DNA of 64,000 nucleotides. Origin: Microglena sp. YARC (taxonomy: Eukaryota; Chlorophyta; Chlorophyceae; Chlamydomonadales; Chlamydomonadaceae). The DNA is taken from the NCBI GenBank assembly GCA_022414725.1, contig CM039463.1:20559129-20623128 (forward strand). The letters run 5' to 3'. Under the pieces are notes generated by a model that saw only the letters and a program-made list of their open reading frames with translations, searched no databases and was not told the origin of the DNA. Shown here piece after piece: positions 46,473 through 56,387 of the stretch (the stretch's first letter is position 1; each line of letters begins with the position of its first letter). Both the position numbers and the translations under genes were made by a program.

Positions 46473-46592
46473 AACAGTGGTGCGGATAGGTGCCATACCA
46501 CCCGTGCAAGTGTGAGTCCAAAGGAGTACATACAGTGGTGCAGATAGGCGCAATACCACGCGTGCAAGTTTGAGTCCAAAGGAGCACACATC
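46472..46592. repeat. 58-bp tandem duplication
   Basis: Two units of ACAGTGGTGCGGATAGG..., each ending GAGTCCAAAGGAG. Confidence 0.85.
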
Positions 46593-47274
46593 TGTACCTC
46601 ATTGACATGAGGCCAGTTACCATAAGGTGGCCTTGCCAGCTCAAGAGCCAGATAGGCAATTTCCCCAAATAGTGCTTCTCTAATTACAATGGCACTAATG
46701 GCAGCCTCTACATGACATTTTCGGACTTCAATTTTCGGTCTTTAATTTTCGGACTTAATTGTTGGGCGACTTTAATTTTGCGACTTTAATTTTGCGACTT
46801 CAATTTTACGACTTTAATTGTACGACTTTAATTGTCGACATCAATTTTCGGACGCTTTCCGACTTTAATTTCCGACAGAGGACGCTTTCGGAAGCTTTTC
46901 GACTTCAAAATTTTCGGACCCTTTCGGGACCTCTGAAGGGTTTGGGGAAAAGCCACGCGATTTAAGCACTTGACACCAGGATGCCATAGACTATCCATCA
47001 TCTCCCACTTTTCAACGGCCCTTACACTTCGCCCTCACAGCGGAATATTTTCCGATTAAAAAGCCCGCACCGATCTAACAATGGCCTTCCCCATGAAACA
47101 TCTGTCTGGCAAGGCTATCGCTGCCCGCCCTACAAAGCCTACCAGGTACCCAGGCAGCTAGAGAGCACCGCCTAATTTGTCCCTCTTTCTCACTCATTTC
47201 CGCACTGCTGCATCAGTACCCCTGTTTTTATGCTGTTTTCCCGTCATCCTGTACGATTTACCGTTCGTAGGGCC

Positions 47275-48749
47275 ATGAAGTCTGTCGAGTGTCAGGCTGC
47301 CAAGACCCAGTTCGGGCGGATTGCCGCTGCCACCCCTCGCTGCCTCCACTATCATCGCTGGGGTAAGCTTAAGACGGGTAGCACCCAGCTGGTGGACTCG
47401 AATGCATGCACGCATGCGCACGCACGCATTCACACATGCACGCATTCACACACGCGTCCGTCTTCAGTGGTCAATGCTTGCGGCACTGCTGCGGGTGAAG
47501 TGCTGTGCGAGTTGGGGCGTGTTGGGGTGTGACCTGCCTGCGTCTGGCTCCGTGGTCTCCCAGGTCAGCTTTGACCGACAGTGCCCGAAAATAACAGTGG
47601 GCACGACAGGGCGACCCGAGTCCCAGCCGCACGCGACCGCACGCGTGTGAGAGGCGAATGGGAGCGTGCGCGCACGCTTCCATTTGCCATATTATTCCCT
47701 TCTCTTGCCTCTCCCTTCATTTGCTTTCGCACCATGATTCTTGATCCATAATGCTCTGATAGTAGTAATAATAATCTGAACGGGCATTGCGCTTTGCACT
47801 TGGGCCTGCAGTCGGTCACTGCTGAGTTTGCGCTCCTCCACCTGACCGAGCGTCTGCCACATCGTGCAGCTCAGTCCACGCCATTGGCTGGTTTATCTTC
47901 TCCTCTTCACGATTCGTTCTCCCTCACTACGCTGCATCTTCGCTTGCTGAAACGTGCACCTCTTCTCTCTGTCTTCCTCGCAGGCTGCCTCCGCCCTGAC
48001 CTACGACGAGCAGCAGGGACTGACGTACCTGCAGGTCAAGGGAAGCGGCATGGCCAACACCTGCCCAGTCTTGACCTCCGGATCCACCGACCTGAAGGTG
48101 CGATCTCTCTTCCCAGAGATACCCTTACAAAATCCTTTCCTGTTCTGAAATGTCGAGGTGACAGCTGTGCACCGACAAGTGTAGCACTATGCAGGCAGGC
48201 ATCTATAAGGTTGACAAGTTGTGCATGGAGCCCACCTGTTTCCACCTTCGCATACACACACCAACACACACACGCAAAAGACATGCACGCACGCACGACC
48301 CCCCCCCACCCCACCCCACCCCACCCCACCCCACCCCCTCACACACACGCACACATGCACACAACGCAGACCCTAAAGGCTAGCGACTACAGGATTGAAA
48401 TGTTTTGCATGGAGCCCACCTCTTTCACCGTCAAGGATGAGTCCCGTGTCAAGGACGGAGAGCCTGAGTTTGTGCAGACCAGGCTCCTGACCCGCTTGAC
48501 ATACACCCTGGACGCCGTGAGTTCAACTTTAAATCGTATTTGAATGAACTAAGAGTGGTGTCGATAGTCGTCTATGTATTGATTGCTCGCATGTGTAGCT
48601 CTGCACTATGGAATTGTGCAGCTTGATACATGAGGTTCCGCATGCCTGTCTTTATCTGTACTACTCGAACACCAATCAGCATATCCCCATATAAACTGCG
48701 CAGCCCCAATTCCCCAAAGCAGCATGTCTACTTATCGCTCAGCATGCCA

Positions 48750-48819
<70 letters not shown>

Positions 48820-49753
48820 CAGGAGGTTCTGCATGCCTGTGCTCCAGCTGCTCCTGGTCTATCTGCTGCTGTGGCAGCTGCTGAAACGTGCTGAGCTGAA
48901 ACATGCTGAAACATGCTGAGCATCTGCAGCTGGAACCTTAGTTAACAACCCCTATCTGTTATCCCCCATTGTTTGCAGACCTCCAATTGCCATATCCCTC
49001 CCCCCTCTTCCCACGTACCCCTCTCCACCCTCTCACCCAACCGCCCAGATGTCCGGCACCTTTAACCTTGGCGGAGACGGCTCCGTTGATTTCAAGGAGG
49101 AGGATGGCATTGACTATGCTGCCACCACCCTGCAGCTTCCCGGAGGCGACCGCGTTCCTTTCCTGTTCACCATCAAGCAGCTCGAGGCCAAGGGCACCCT
49201 CGACTCCTTCTCCGGAGACTTCGACGTGCCCTCTTACCGGGGATCCTCCTTCATGGACCCCAAGGTGAGTGTTACAGGATTTAGGTGTTGTGAGGAGGGG
49301 GGGGGGGGGGGGGGGGGGGGGGTCACTCAATATCTAGACTATTTTCTCAGGGAAAATCAAATTGCTATCCTTTTCCTTGGGTTCTCTTTCTTGGACCTCT
49401 GGATGTGCCTCTCTGGTGTGTAGGTAGGCAGTTCAGAAGGAGCAGGTAGAGGACGGCTGGTGTGTGTTGGTGGTGGGCGAGGTTGGTGGTGGGGGAGTGG
49501 GCAAGGCGCGTTGCATGCATGGGTTTCCTATTCCGCAAGGAGGGTGTGCAGGGTGGGTGTGGAAACGGCTTTGGCACATCCAACGTCTACGTGCCCTTGC
49601 ATTATGTGTGTTGTGTCTTGATCCATACATACATCCGTAATCCCCTCCCCCCCTCTCCACCCCCCCCACGCACAGGCACCTATCCCAAATCCTAGCTGTG
49701 CTAAAATTACCCCTCTTCCCCCCTTGCACCCATCATAAATCCTGACCTCAACT

Positions 49754-49803
<50 letters not shown>

Positions 49804-50509
49804 ACCCTTTAGGGCCGCGGTGGATCCACCGGTTACGATAACGCCATTGCTCTGCCCGCCGCCGCTGACACCGAGGAGCTGGCGAAGGAGAACAACAAAG
49901 AGAACAACGCCCTGAGGGGAACCGCAGTCTTCTCCGTAGCTAAGGTTGATGCCGAAACTGGGGAGATAGCCGGTGTCTTTGAGTCCATCCAGCCCTCGGA
50001 CACTGACATGGGAGCCAAGGCCGCAAAGGACATCAAGATCACTGGCCTCTGGTGAGTGGTGATTCACAAAAACCCATAGATTCGAATGGCATTACTGTTC
50101 AAAACTCCAGCAGGGTTGGTTCCTGCAGTAAGGTTGAGGGTATAGCCATGCTGGGAGGTGTCTGGGGGCTCCAAGGGGGGTCAGGCATTTGTTTGTTAGT
50201 CAGAGGCCAGTGATCTTGATGTCCTTGGCGGCCTTGGCTCCCATAGCCAAGGCCTCCAAGGACATCTAGATCACTGGCCTCTGGTGAGTGGTGATGATCG
50301 GGGTGATCTGGCCGGTGCTGACAGCTATAGCTGGTATATATGTTAGCAGCGTAGCTTGCGTTCCCATGCATGTGCATACTATTTGCCCCTTACCCCTTCC
50401 CACCATTTTGCCTTGTATTCCAAACCTCCTTCCCCTCTTCCTAGCCACCTTCAACACTACTAACCTCCCCCCCCTCTCCTCACCTTTCAGGTACGGACAG
50501 CTGAACTAA
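47275..50509 (+). CDS. psbO: psbO: PSII oxygen-evolving enhancer 1 (33 kDa, manganese-stabilising)
   Basis: Nuclear gene for the extrinsic lumenal subunit that stabilises the Mn4CaO5 cluster of photosystem II. Exons 47,275-47,362; 47,984-48,097; 48,370-48,516; 49,049-49,264; 49,813-50,051; 50,491-50,509, all GT-AG. Exon 1 ends a lumen-targeting hydrophobic stretch; cleavage after ASA gives mature [18 protein letters not shown], about 240 residues, the usual size. Landmarks: Cys in MANTCPVL and FCMEPTSF (conserved disulphide pair), [65 protein letters not shown], ending WYGQLN. Exons 2-6 are intact; exon 1 has one extra C (CCCC) relative to the left copy, breaking the frame as read. The chosen ATG gives too short a presequence; an in-frame ATG at 47,230 or an upstream exon may supply the rest. 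Confidence 0.95.
48189..48247 (+). pseudogene. Relic duplicate of psbO exon 3 in intron 2 (right copy)
   Basis: Reads [18 protein letters not shown], homologous to the start of exon 3. TATGCAG just before could act as an acceptor, but the rest of the exon and a donor are missing. Confidence 0.85.
49297..49322. repeat. Poly-G in psbO intron 4, near the donor
   Basis: 26 G on the sense strand, 32 bases after the 5' splice site; the left copy has the matching run at 17,926-17,950. Confidence 0.95.
49755..49804. repeat. Poly-C plus CA tract just before psbO exon 5
   Basis: 35 C then CA repeats end 8 bases before the exon 5 acceptor AG. In the left copy the poly-C is replaced by a GTGGGTGG-rich stretch (plus strand). 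Confidence 0.95.
50201..50290. repeat. Exon-derived hairpin in intron 5 of right psbO
   Basis: Arms of about 39 bases around a short loop near 50,240: one arm is the inverse of the last part of exon 5, the other a direct copy followed by the same donor (CTCTG then GTGAGTGG). Confidence 0.9.
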
Positions 50510-50519
50510 GCAGCTGGTC

Positions 50520-50690
50520 TCTATCTTCCAGCTCTCTTGCAGCTGGCTGTTGGTCTAGTGGCAATTGCAGCTGGCTGTTGGTCCAATTGGTCTTGCAGCT
50601 CTTTTGCAGCTGGCCGTTGGTCTAGTGGCAATTGCAGCTGGCTGTTGGTCTAGTGGCAATTACAGCTGGCTGTTGGTCTAATGGCAATGT
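50520..50690 (+). repeat. Minisatellite in the 3' flank of right psbO
   Basis: Units TTGCAGCTGGCTGTTGGTC and TAGTGGCAA; fewer units than the left copy. Confidence 0.85.
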
Positions 50691-50838
50691 GCTCTGACCC
50701 TCGCTGGCGTCTGTTACATACATAATTATTGAGCGATTCTTTTTGAACGATCCTTGTTGAGCAATTCTTGTACTCATTCAATTCATTCATCAAGCAATCG
50801 GGGAACCATTTTGTACCAGCTTGTGAACATATCACTAG

Positions 50839-51033
50839 CAGGGTACTTCAAATGGCCAAATTGGCCAGCGCTTTAGCGCACTTGAAAACAAAAAAACTGC
50901 GCTTTGTAGTGCAAAAAGCGCAAAAATTGCTTGCTGCGCCCACAAGGGGTTGCAAAAAACTGCGCTTAAAGCGCAGAGGGGGTCAAAAAGTCAGCGCTCA
51001 AAAGCGCAAAAGCGCGCGCTTTGAATTACCCTG
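50839..51033 (+). mobile_element. hAT-type MITE, 195 bp
   Basis: Inverted ends CAGGGTACTTCAAA and TTTGAATTACCCTG, flanked by an 8-bp duplication ATCACTAG (50,831-50,838 and 51,034-51,041). The left psbO arm has a single ATCACTAG and no insert, an ideal empty site. The interior is full of GCGCTT/AAGCGC palindromes. Eight-base duplication and CAGGG ends are typical of hAT elements. Confidence 0.9.
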
Positions 51034-51844
51034 ATCACTAGGGTGGGGAACTTTGCGCCGGGTGGGGTTTAACAGCCGCCCGGGTGATTCGTTTTTTTGT
51101 TTTCGAATTTGGGGCGGTGCTGCCGTCTTTGCCCAGCCTGCTTGGTCAAAAGATTCGTGTTGAAGGCCCTTCCTATGCTTTCTTGGTGCTAGGGTTGCTT
51201 GGTGTATGAGCAAGAAATACCACAATTACTGTGCCGACCAGGCTAGCTGACGGGCTGGCACCACCCTTCAAAGATTTAGAGCATCCTAATTTTGCGTGTT
51301 CGCGTGCACAAATTTGATCCTCCTCTTTTCAAGAGTTGGAATTCTTCGTTTTTCCTCTTATCCACAGTTATGGGCCAGCAGTACGTACTGGGTGCGTTTC
51401 TTCACACCCACCCCCGCCCATAAGGCCCTTATTATTGTTCATTATTGCACGCATCATAGAGGGAGCCGTGCTTGCGTTTTGAAGTTTTGAACTGATTTAC
51501 CGGTAGTTGGCATCCTCTCGACCAGCATGTGCCTTATCTTATCCTTGTGTTACCTGTTCGCTTCTGTAACAAAAGGTCTTCTTTTATTTAGTCATCCTCC
51601 GCCTGTCTTCTCGTTTGTGGATTTTTCAGTGTATTTAGCGCATTCTGTGTCGTTATCTGGACTGCTCTTGTGCTATGTGCTTGGGAACCTTTCACTTGGG
51701 TGAAATTGGCTTTTAAAAACTGACTGAAAAAAACAAAGTGTACGAAAAGGTGGTTACAAATCGGCAAAAGAGGTTATGCCCAAGGGCTGATTCTGTGCGC
51801 TCGGAACAATACAGGGAGCGGGCAGTTTGACGGGCATGTTCGAC

Positions 51845-51905
51845 GGGCAGGTTCTGCCCTGTATTGCCAACGTCTGTACTGGAGCACGGCAATGCAAGGC
51901 AGAAA
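51845..51905. repeat. Hairpin (GGTTCTGCCCTGTATTGCC)
   Basis: Inverted halves around GTCTGTACTGGAGC; counterpart of 15,448-15,500, where the stem is nearly perfect. Confidence 0.75.
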
Positions 51906-52129
51906 ATAAAAATATATATTTCAGTAGTCCTCTGCTACCACATCTAATTCCCACCATTATGATACAGTACGCAAGTAGAAGATAGATACGGTACCATGGT
52001 GTTTACATTTCAAAGTTGCTGGTTAATGGTTTACAAGCATACTTTTAGGCAGCCCACCTTTTCAAGCACTTAAGTAGCCTACTCAATCATAGCTAGGGTA
52101 GTACACACACCACAGTACTTTAGCTCATC

Positions 52130-52413
52130 CAGGTTTGTGCAGGACGCAGCGTCCTGCGTCGCAGGACGCACCATGGGAGGGTCCGTTGCGTCGCAGACGC
52201 AGGTTCAAGATGTTGGTTGCGTCTCACCCATCAGTTGGCCCACCACCACTCCATTGCCGTGGGCTAAGGGTTCTGTTGATAGTGGGACGCAGCCTATTGA
52301 CCTGAATGTGTCCCAGGACGCAACTTACCGAATTGAATGTGTCCCAGGACGCAACATATCAAATTAGGTTGCGCACCAGGACGCAACCCCTGGGGTCCGG
52401 TTGAAGTACCCTG
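52130..52413 (-). mobile_element. hAT-type MITE, 284 bp
   Basis: Ends CAGG-TTTGTGCAGGACGC and GGTTGAAGTACCCTG, flanked by an 8-bp duplication AGCTCATC (52,122-52,129 and 52,414-52,421). The interior is rich in GGACGCAAC/GTTGCGTCC. Same family as 52,844-53,102 in opposite orientation. Confidence 0.88.
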
Positions 52414-52529
52414 AGCTCATCACACTCAGAGTCAGATATGAATTTAATGATACAAGGTGATCTGATGTTATTCAGTCTACTTATAGGACTCAAGTTTTGT
52501 TTTTTGCCAAAGCATGTAACTTCAGCCAA

Positions 52530-52560
52530 TTCGACGAGCCCCCCCCCCCCCCCCCCCCTG
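52530..52560. repeat. Poly-C tract
   Basis: About 18 C at 52,541-52,558; surrounding 52,422-52,843 holds no recognised gene but a short repeat of TTATCATGTGCGT. Confidence 0.8.
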
Positions 52561-52843
52561 TGTTTTTGCCAATGCTGGAACCGAAGTCATATTCTGGCAC
52601 CCTTCTTCGACCTCTTACCAACTTCAATTTCTGCCAACTTATCATGTGCGTACGGGTATAGCGTAACAACTTATCATGTGCGTGCGGGTACACTGCAACC
52701 AAGTTCAAGTTACGGGGCCATGCGCCCAACTTGTCCTAGGTTATTTTGGGTAGGCAATGCCATACCTGCTCCTTTGTTACGAGTAGGACAAGCTCCGCCA
52801 CATCACATATAATCCTTCGAGTCTAGGGCTAGAGTAGGGAGAC

Positions 52844-53102
52844 CAGGGTACTTCAAAACATATCCCAGGGGTTGCGTCCTGGGAAGCACCCTAATTCAGT
52901 ATGTTGCGACCTGGGACGCAATCAAGACCTTAGGCTGCGTTGAAATATCAACAGAACCTGTAGCCCACGGCAATGGAGTGGTGGTGGGCCAATCAAGTGC
53001 TGGGTGAGACGCAACTAACATCCTGAACCTGCGTCTGGGACGCAACGGACCCTTCCCATGTTGCGTCCTGCGAACCAGGACGCTGCGTCCTGCACTACCC
53101 TG
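52844..53102 (+). mobile_element. hAT-type MITE, 259 bp
   Basis: Ends CAGGGTACTTCAAAAC and GCACTACCCTG with a near-perfect 8-bp duplication (AGGGAGAC and AGGGTGAC). Begins like the inverse of the neighbouring copy: CAGGGGTTGCGTCCTGG. Confidence 0.82.
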
Positions 53103-53103
53103 A

Positions 53104-53190
53104 GGGTGACCCGTAGTGGTAGAGCGGTCATTGAATATGGTCACCACAACGGTTCGAATTCTGCACTGACATGTGCTCTAGAAATCCCTG
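53104..53190 (+). mobile_element. tRNA-derived SINE-like sequence
   Basis: A-box TAGTGGTAGAGCGG at about 53,114-53,127 and B-box GGTTCGAATTC at about 53,152-53,162, spaced as in RNA polymerase III promoters. No full cloverleaf. The 3' end is not defined. Confidence 0.55.
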
Positions 53191-53388
53191 GTTTTCTGTG
53201 GTTATCGCACGGGGGTATCGTCAACTGCCATGTGCAGATGATTAGACGCCATACTTGGCGCACAGAACCGTGTAACAACAAATATTATTATGTAGGGAGA
53301 CCCACCCTTTGAGGTGAAACTCCGTCTCGTAAAAAATTGGATGCAAGGGTTGTTCAACGCATTTCACGTAACGAACATATTTTTTTTG

Positions 53389-53650
53389 GGGGGGGGGGGG
53401 GGGGAGGGGGGGATTATGTTGGACGTGAGAAACGTAGGCTTTGGTCTCTCGAGACGCTGTTATGGTTCATGCACCGTAGATTATGCAAACAGTTTGCGTC
53501 TCAAAACGTAGATTTTGGGTTCATGCACCGTTTTGGGTTCATGCACCGTTTGGGTTCATTTTGGGTTCATGCACCGTTTTGGATTCATGCACCGTTTGGG
53601 TTCATGCACCGTAGATTATGCAAACAGTTACGTCTCAAAACGTAGATTTT
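53389..53650. repeat. Poly-G and TTTTGGGTTCATGCACCG array
   Basis: G tract at 53,389-53,412, then about eight short units with GGTTCATGCACCGT and two copies of TAGATTATGCAAACAGTT. The rest of 53,191-54,112 shows no gene; CGCCTAACGGATAAGG near 53,936 looks like a lone A-box. Confidence 0.8.
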
Positions 53651-54112
53651 GAAGTACCAAAGACGGAGTGGCGACAAATATGCCGCCGCCGCGAAGACCC
53701 CTACATTTGCAGTGGGTCCTAGACGAGGAAGTGAGGAGACACGAGAGTCTTCTTTGCGATGTTGTCCTCTCCCAACCTGATGCGGACGATCCTGCATAAC
53801 GTGGACAAATGCACAAGTAAAGTAAGCGAAGTACATGGAGTACAAAGAGACATAAGACATAACAGATTAACAGATCGAAAGCTAAATGTCAACGACAACA
53901 ACCAATATTATTAATGAATACCTAAACGAGGTCGCCTAACGGATAAGGACATGAAATCGCATGCTTGTTTGTTGTTGTAGATGATATGGTAGGGGTGGTG
54001 GTGGGGGGGTGGGGTGGACGAGGTGGTGGTGGTGGGTGGGTGGGAGGGGAGCTTGGGAATGTGCAGAGCATATATTAAGACTGAAGGTGAAAAAAGCCAC
54101 TGTTTTTATTTT

Positions 54113-54293
54113 TGGCTACGAGCAGCAGCTTCTAGGCAGCTGCCCTGGCTGGCTAATTAGCCAAACCTAAAGCAACCTAGTGCACCTTGAAGGTGACGTA
54201 ATCAGCTTTCCATAATGATGAAATAGTTCTGTGTAGCCAAGTGGTCGGCTCAGGGAGCTGCCTAGAAGGTGCTATGAAAAGCCGAAAAGAAAA
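54113..54293 (-). mobile_element. Foldback MITE-like element, copy 2
   Basis: GGCTACGAGCAGCAGCTTCT at one end; GCCTAGAAGGTGCTATGAAAAGCC at the other. Inverted relative of 46,276-46,472. Confidence 0.7.
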
Positions 54294-54450
54294 ACCTTGG
54301 AACAAGCAAGCATTGTCCTTTGTAGACACTCCGTGAAAGAACCCTGGCAACACATACAAAGGCACTAATATACAACCTCAACTTCCCAGGTGCAAACACC
54401 AGTGTTTGTTATTTCATATTTTTTGTAGTCCAGTTGAGTAGCTACTTGGG

Positions 54451-54555
54451 CTACTCAACCCTGATCTCAGGATAGTTGCGCAGCCATCGCATGGCGGAGC
54501 GCCAACCGCGGAGCCTGGGGAGGTCGGGGGGCAGCACGTCCCGATATCAGGGGGT
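54451..54555 (-). CDS. Last exon of unrecognised membrane-protein gene
   Basis: Acceptor CATCCCCCCAG followed by a frame ending LPRLRGWRSAMRWLRNYPEIRVE then TAG (54,451-54,453). Near the start one base is missing relative to the second copy at 63,922-64,000, where DIGTVLPP reads in frame. The conserved peptide, splice acceptor and two copies argue for a true C-terminal exon. The residues are basic and tryptophan-rich, and no family is recognised. Upstream exons are at 55,137-55,274 and 56,388-56,482 on the same strand. Confidence 0.5.
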
Positions 54556-54819
54556 CTGGGGGGATGTAGCATTTGACAGAATGGTGACGCGTCGTCGAAA
54601 AAAGAAACACCGGCAAACACGTGCACAGACAGGCACATACACACATATGCACAGACAGGCGCAAACACGTGCACAGACAGGCACATACACACATATGCAC
54701 AGACAGGCACATGCACGAACATGCACTTACGTTGACAAACACACGCACAGAGATGCACATGCACAGCCATACACCAACAAAATACAGACATCCACAAACA
54801 CACGCATGCACAGGCTCTC

Positions 54820-55075
54820 ACCTTAAGACCTGGATGACTGCGTAGGTTCCGATGCAGTGACTGGTATGTTGCGTGACTCCATGTCCACAGTGCCGAAGAA
54901 GAGAGCGTCAAAGGTGAACATATATGCACAAACACACATAGAAATCAACAAACACACGCATGCAAAGGCTCTCACCTTAAGAACTGGATGACCACATAGG
55001 TTATGATTGCAGTGAGCGGTATGTTGCGCAACTCCATGTCCACAGTGCAGAAGAAAGAGCGTCAAAAGGTGAACA
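54820..55075 (-). pseudogene. Two decayed copies of the transmembrane exon
   Basis: 54,823-54,905 and 54,973-55,070 each repeat the 3' two-thirds of exon 55,137-55,274 with its donor (TTAAG then GTGAGAGCC). The second reads FFCTVDMELRNIPLTAIITY only after allowing for an indel near 55,060. Between them lie CACACA/GCACAGACA-rich repeats (54,600-54,820). Confidence 0.7.
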
Positions 55076-55136
55076 GATATGCACATGCACAGCCATACAC
55101 AGACATGCACAAGCACACACATGCACAGGTTCTCAC

Positions 55137-55274
55137 CTTAAGAACTGGATGACCACATAGGTTATGATTGCAGTGACCGGTATGTTGCGCAACTCCATGT
55201 CCACAGTGCAGAAGAAGAGAGCCTCGAAGATGAACAGACGCAATTCGATGCCAAAGAACATGGTGTTGGTCCAC
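55137..55274 (-). CDS. Transmembrane exon of unrecognised gene
   Basis: 138-base exon between acceptor CCCACCACCAG and donor AAG|GTGAGA. It reads WTNTMFFGIELRLFIFEALF then FCTVDMELRNIPVTAIITYV, hydrophobic enough for one or two membrane segments, with a conserved acidic/polar break. Partial copies lie at 54,823-54,905, 54,973-55,070 and 55,340-55,410, and an inverted copy at 63,101-63,270. The fully open frame suggests this is the functional exon or the least decayed one. Function unknown. Confidence 0.55.
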
Positions 55275-55339
55275 CTGGTGGTGGGGAGTGAGAAGGGTTG
55301 AGGCTTTAGGTTTTGAGGTGGGGGGTGCACAGAGAGTTT

Positions 55340-55412
55340 GAGGTGGGGAAGAAGAGAGCCTCGAGGACAAATAGACGCAATTCGATGCCAAAGAAAATGT
55401 GTTGGTCAAGGT
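55340..55412 (-). pseudogene. Decayed 5' half copy of the transmembrane exon
   Basis: Reads FFGIELRLFVLEALFF and then diverges into CCCCACCTC sequence. Confidence 0.65.
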
Positions 55413-55496
55413 GGTGGTGAGGAGTGAGAAGAGTCGAGCTTTGAGGGTGAGGTTGCACAGGGAGGTGAAGGTGAGCAAAAAGAGGGCATTGGATTA

Positions 55497-56040
55497 ACTC
55501 TTGGTGCTGTTTTTTGGTGCTCGTTGGGTGGTTGGTGCTGTTTTAAGGGTGGCTGGGGTGGTTGGTGCTGTTTTTGGGGTGGTTGGGGTGGTTGGTGCTG
55601 TTTTTAGGGTGGTTGGTGCTGTTTTTTAGGGTGGTTGGGGTGGTTGGTGCTGTTTTTTAGGGTGGTTGGTGCTGTTTTTGGGGTGGTTGGTGGTTGTGCT
55701 GTTTTGGGGAATGGTTGGGGTGGTTGGTGCTGTTTGTAGGGTGGTTGGGGTGGTTGGTGCTGTTTTTTAGGATGGTTGGGGTGGTTGGTGCTGTTTTTAG
55801 GGTGGTTTGAGTGGTTGGTGCTGTTTTTGGGGTGGTTGGGGTGGTTGGTGCTGTTTTGAGGGTGGTTGGGGTGGTTGGTGCTGTTTTGAGGGTGGTTGGG
55901 GTGGTTGGTGCTGTTTTTGGGGTGGTTTGGGTGGTTGGTGCTGGTTTTGGGATGGTTGGTGCTGGTTTTGGGTGGTTGGTGGTGTTTGGAGCTGGTATTG
56001 GTGGTGTATGGGGTGGGGGGTTGGAGGGTGAGGGTATGGG
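55497..56040. repeat. Minisatellite, unit about 29-30 bp (GGTGGTTGGTGCTGTTTTTAG)
   Basis: About 17 units, G/T-rich on the plus strand; inverted, more diverged counterpart at 62,300-62,840. Proline/threonine-rich frames here are repeat translations. Confidence 0.92.
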
Positions 56041-56057
56041 TGCGGGGGAGCGGTCCA

Positions 56058-56140
56058 ACTAGGGGGCAAGGCGTAGCCCTACGGCAGCCTGCACCTGTTT
56101 AACCACCTGAGCAGGTGCAGGCTGCCATAGGGCAAGGGAG
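56058..56140. repeat. Hairpin around GGCAGCCTGCACCTG
   Basis: CCCTACGGCAGCCTGCACCTG and its near-perfect inverse, separated by about 16 bases. One arm is kept at 62,158-62,195. Confidence 0.8.
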
Positions 56141-56387
56141 ATACGTCATTGGGAACGTCAGTTGGGGGTTGGTTGGGTACGTGTGTCACATATGTACGTC
56201 ATTGGACACGTTTTGGGCAGCGTTCACAAAGACAAGAACTAGATGGGTGCATACGACAACAAGAGATAGATGGATGCATACAACGACTAAGTATATATAT
56301 CATACAACGACAATACAATAGATGGGTGCATACGACGAGAAAGTATACATATGCGACGACAAGATATAGATGGGTGCATGCACTCAC

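Larger units (their letters stand above)
46725..52050. repeat. Right arm of psbO inverted duplication (IR-A)
   Basis: Partner of 15,295-42,750. It lacks the retrotransposon nest: the empty site corresponds to about 47,158-47,165, between GCAGCTA and GAGAGCACC. It has its own extra hAT MITE at 50,839-51,033, flanked by an 8-bp duplication of a site that is single in the left arm. Confidence 0.92.

Noticed and set aside
16758..50509. Plastid-genome origin of this region
   Set aside because: psbO is nuclear in all plants and algae known to me, and both copies have spliceosomal GT-AG introns and a lumen-targeting presequence.
15295..52050. Palindromic-read (missed adapter) artefact as the cause of the inverted duplication
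   Set aside because: Arms differ by independent insertions with target duplications and many indels, which a single-molecule fold-back would not give; haplotype joining remains possible and is listed as a finding.
55497..56069. Proline/threonine-rich and glycine/tryptophan-rich proteins
   Set aside because: Simple translations of the GGTGGTTGGTGCTG minisatellite on either strand.
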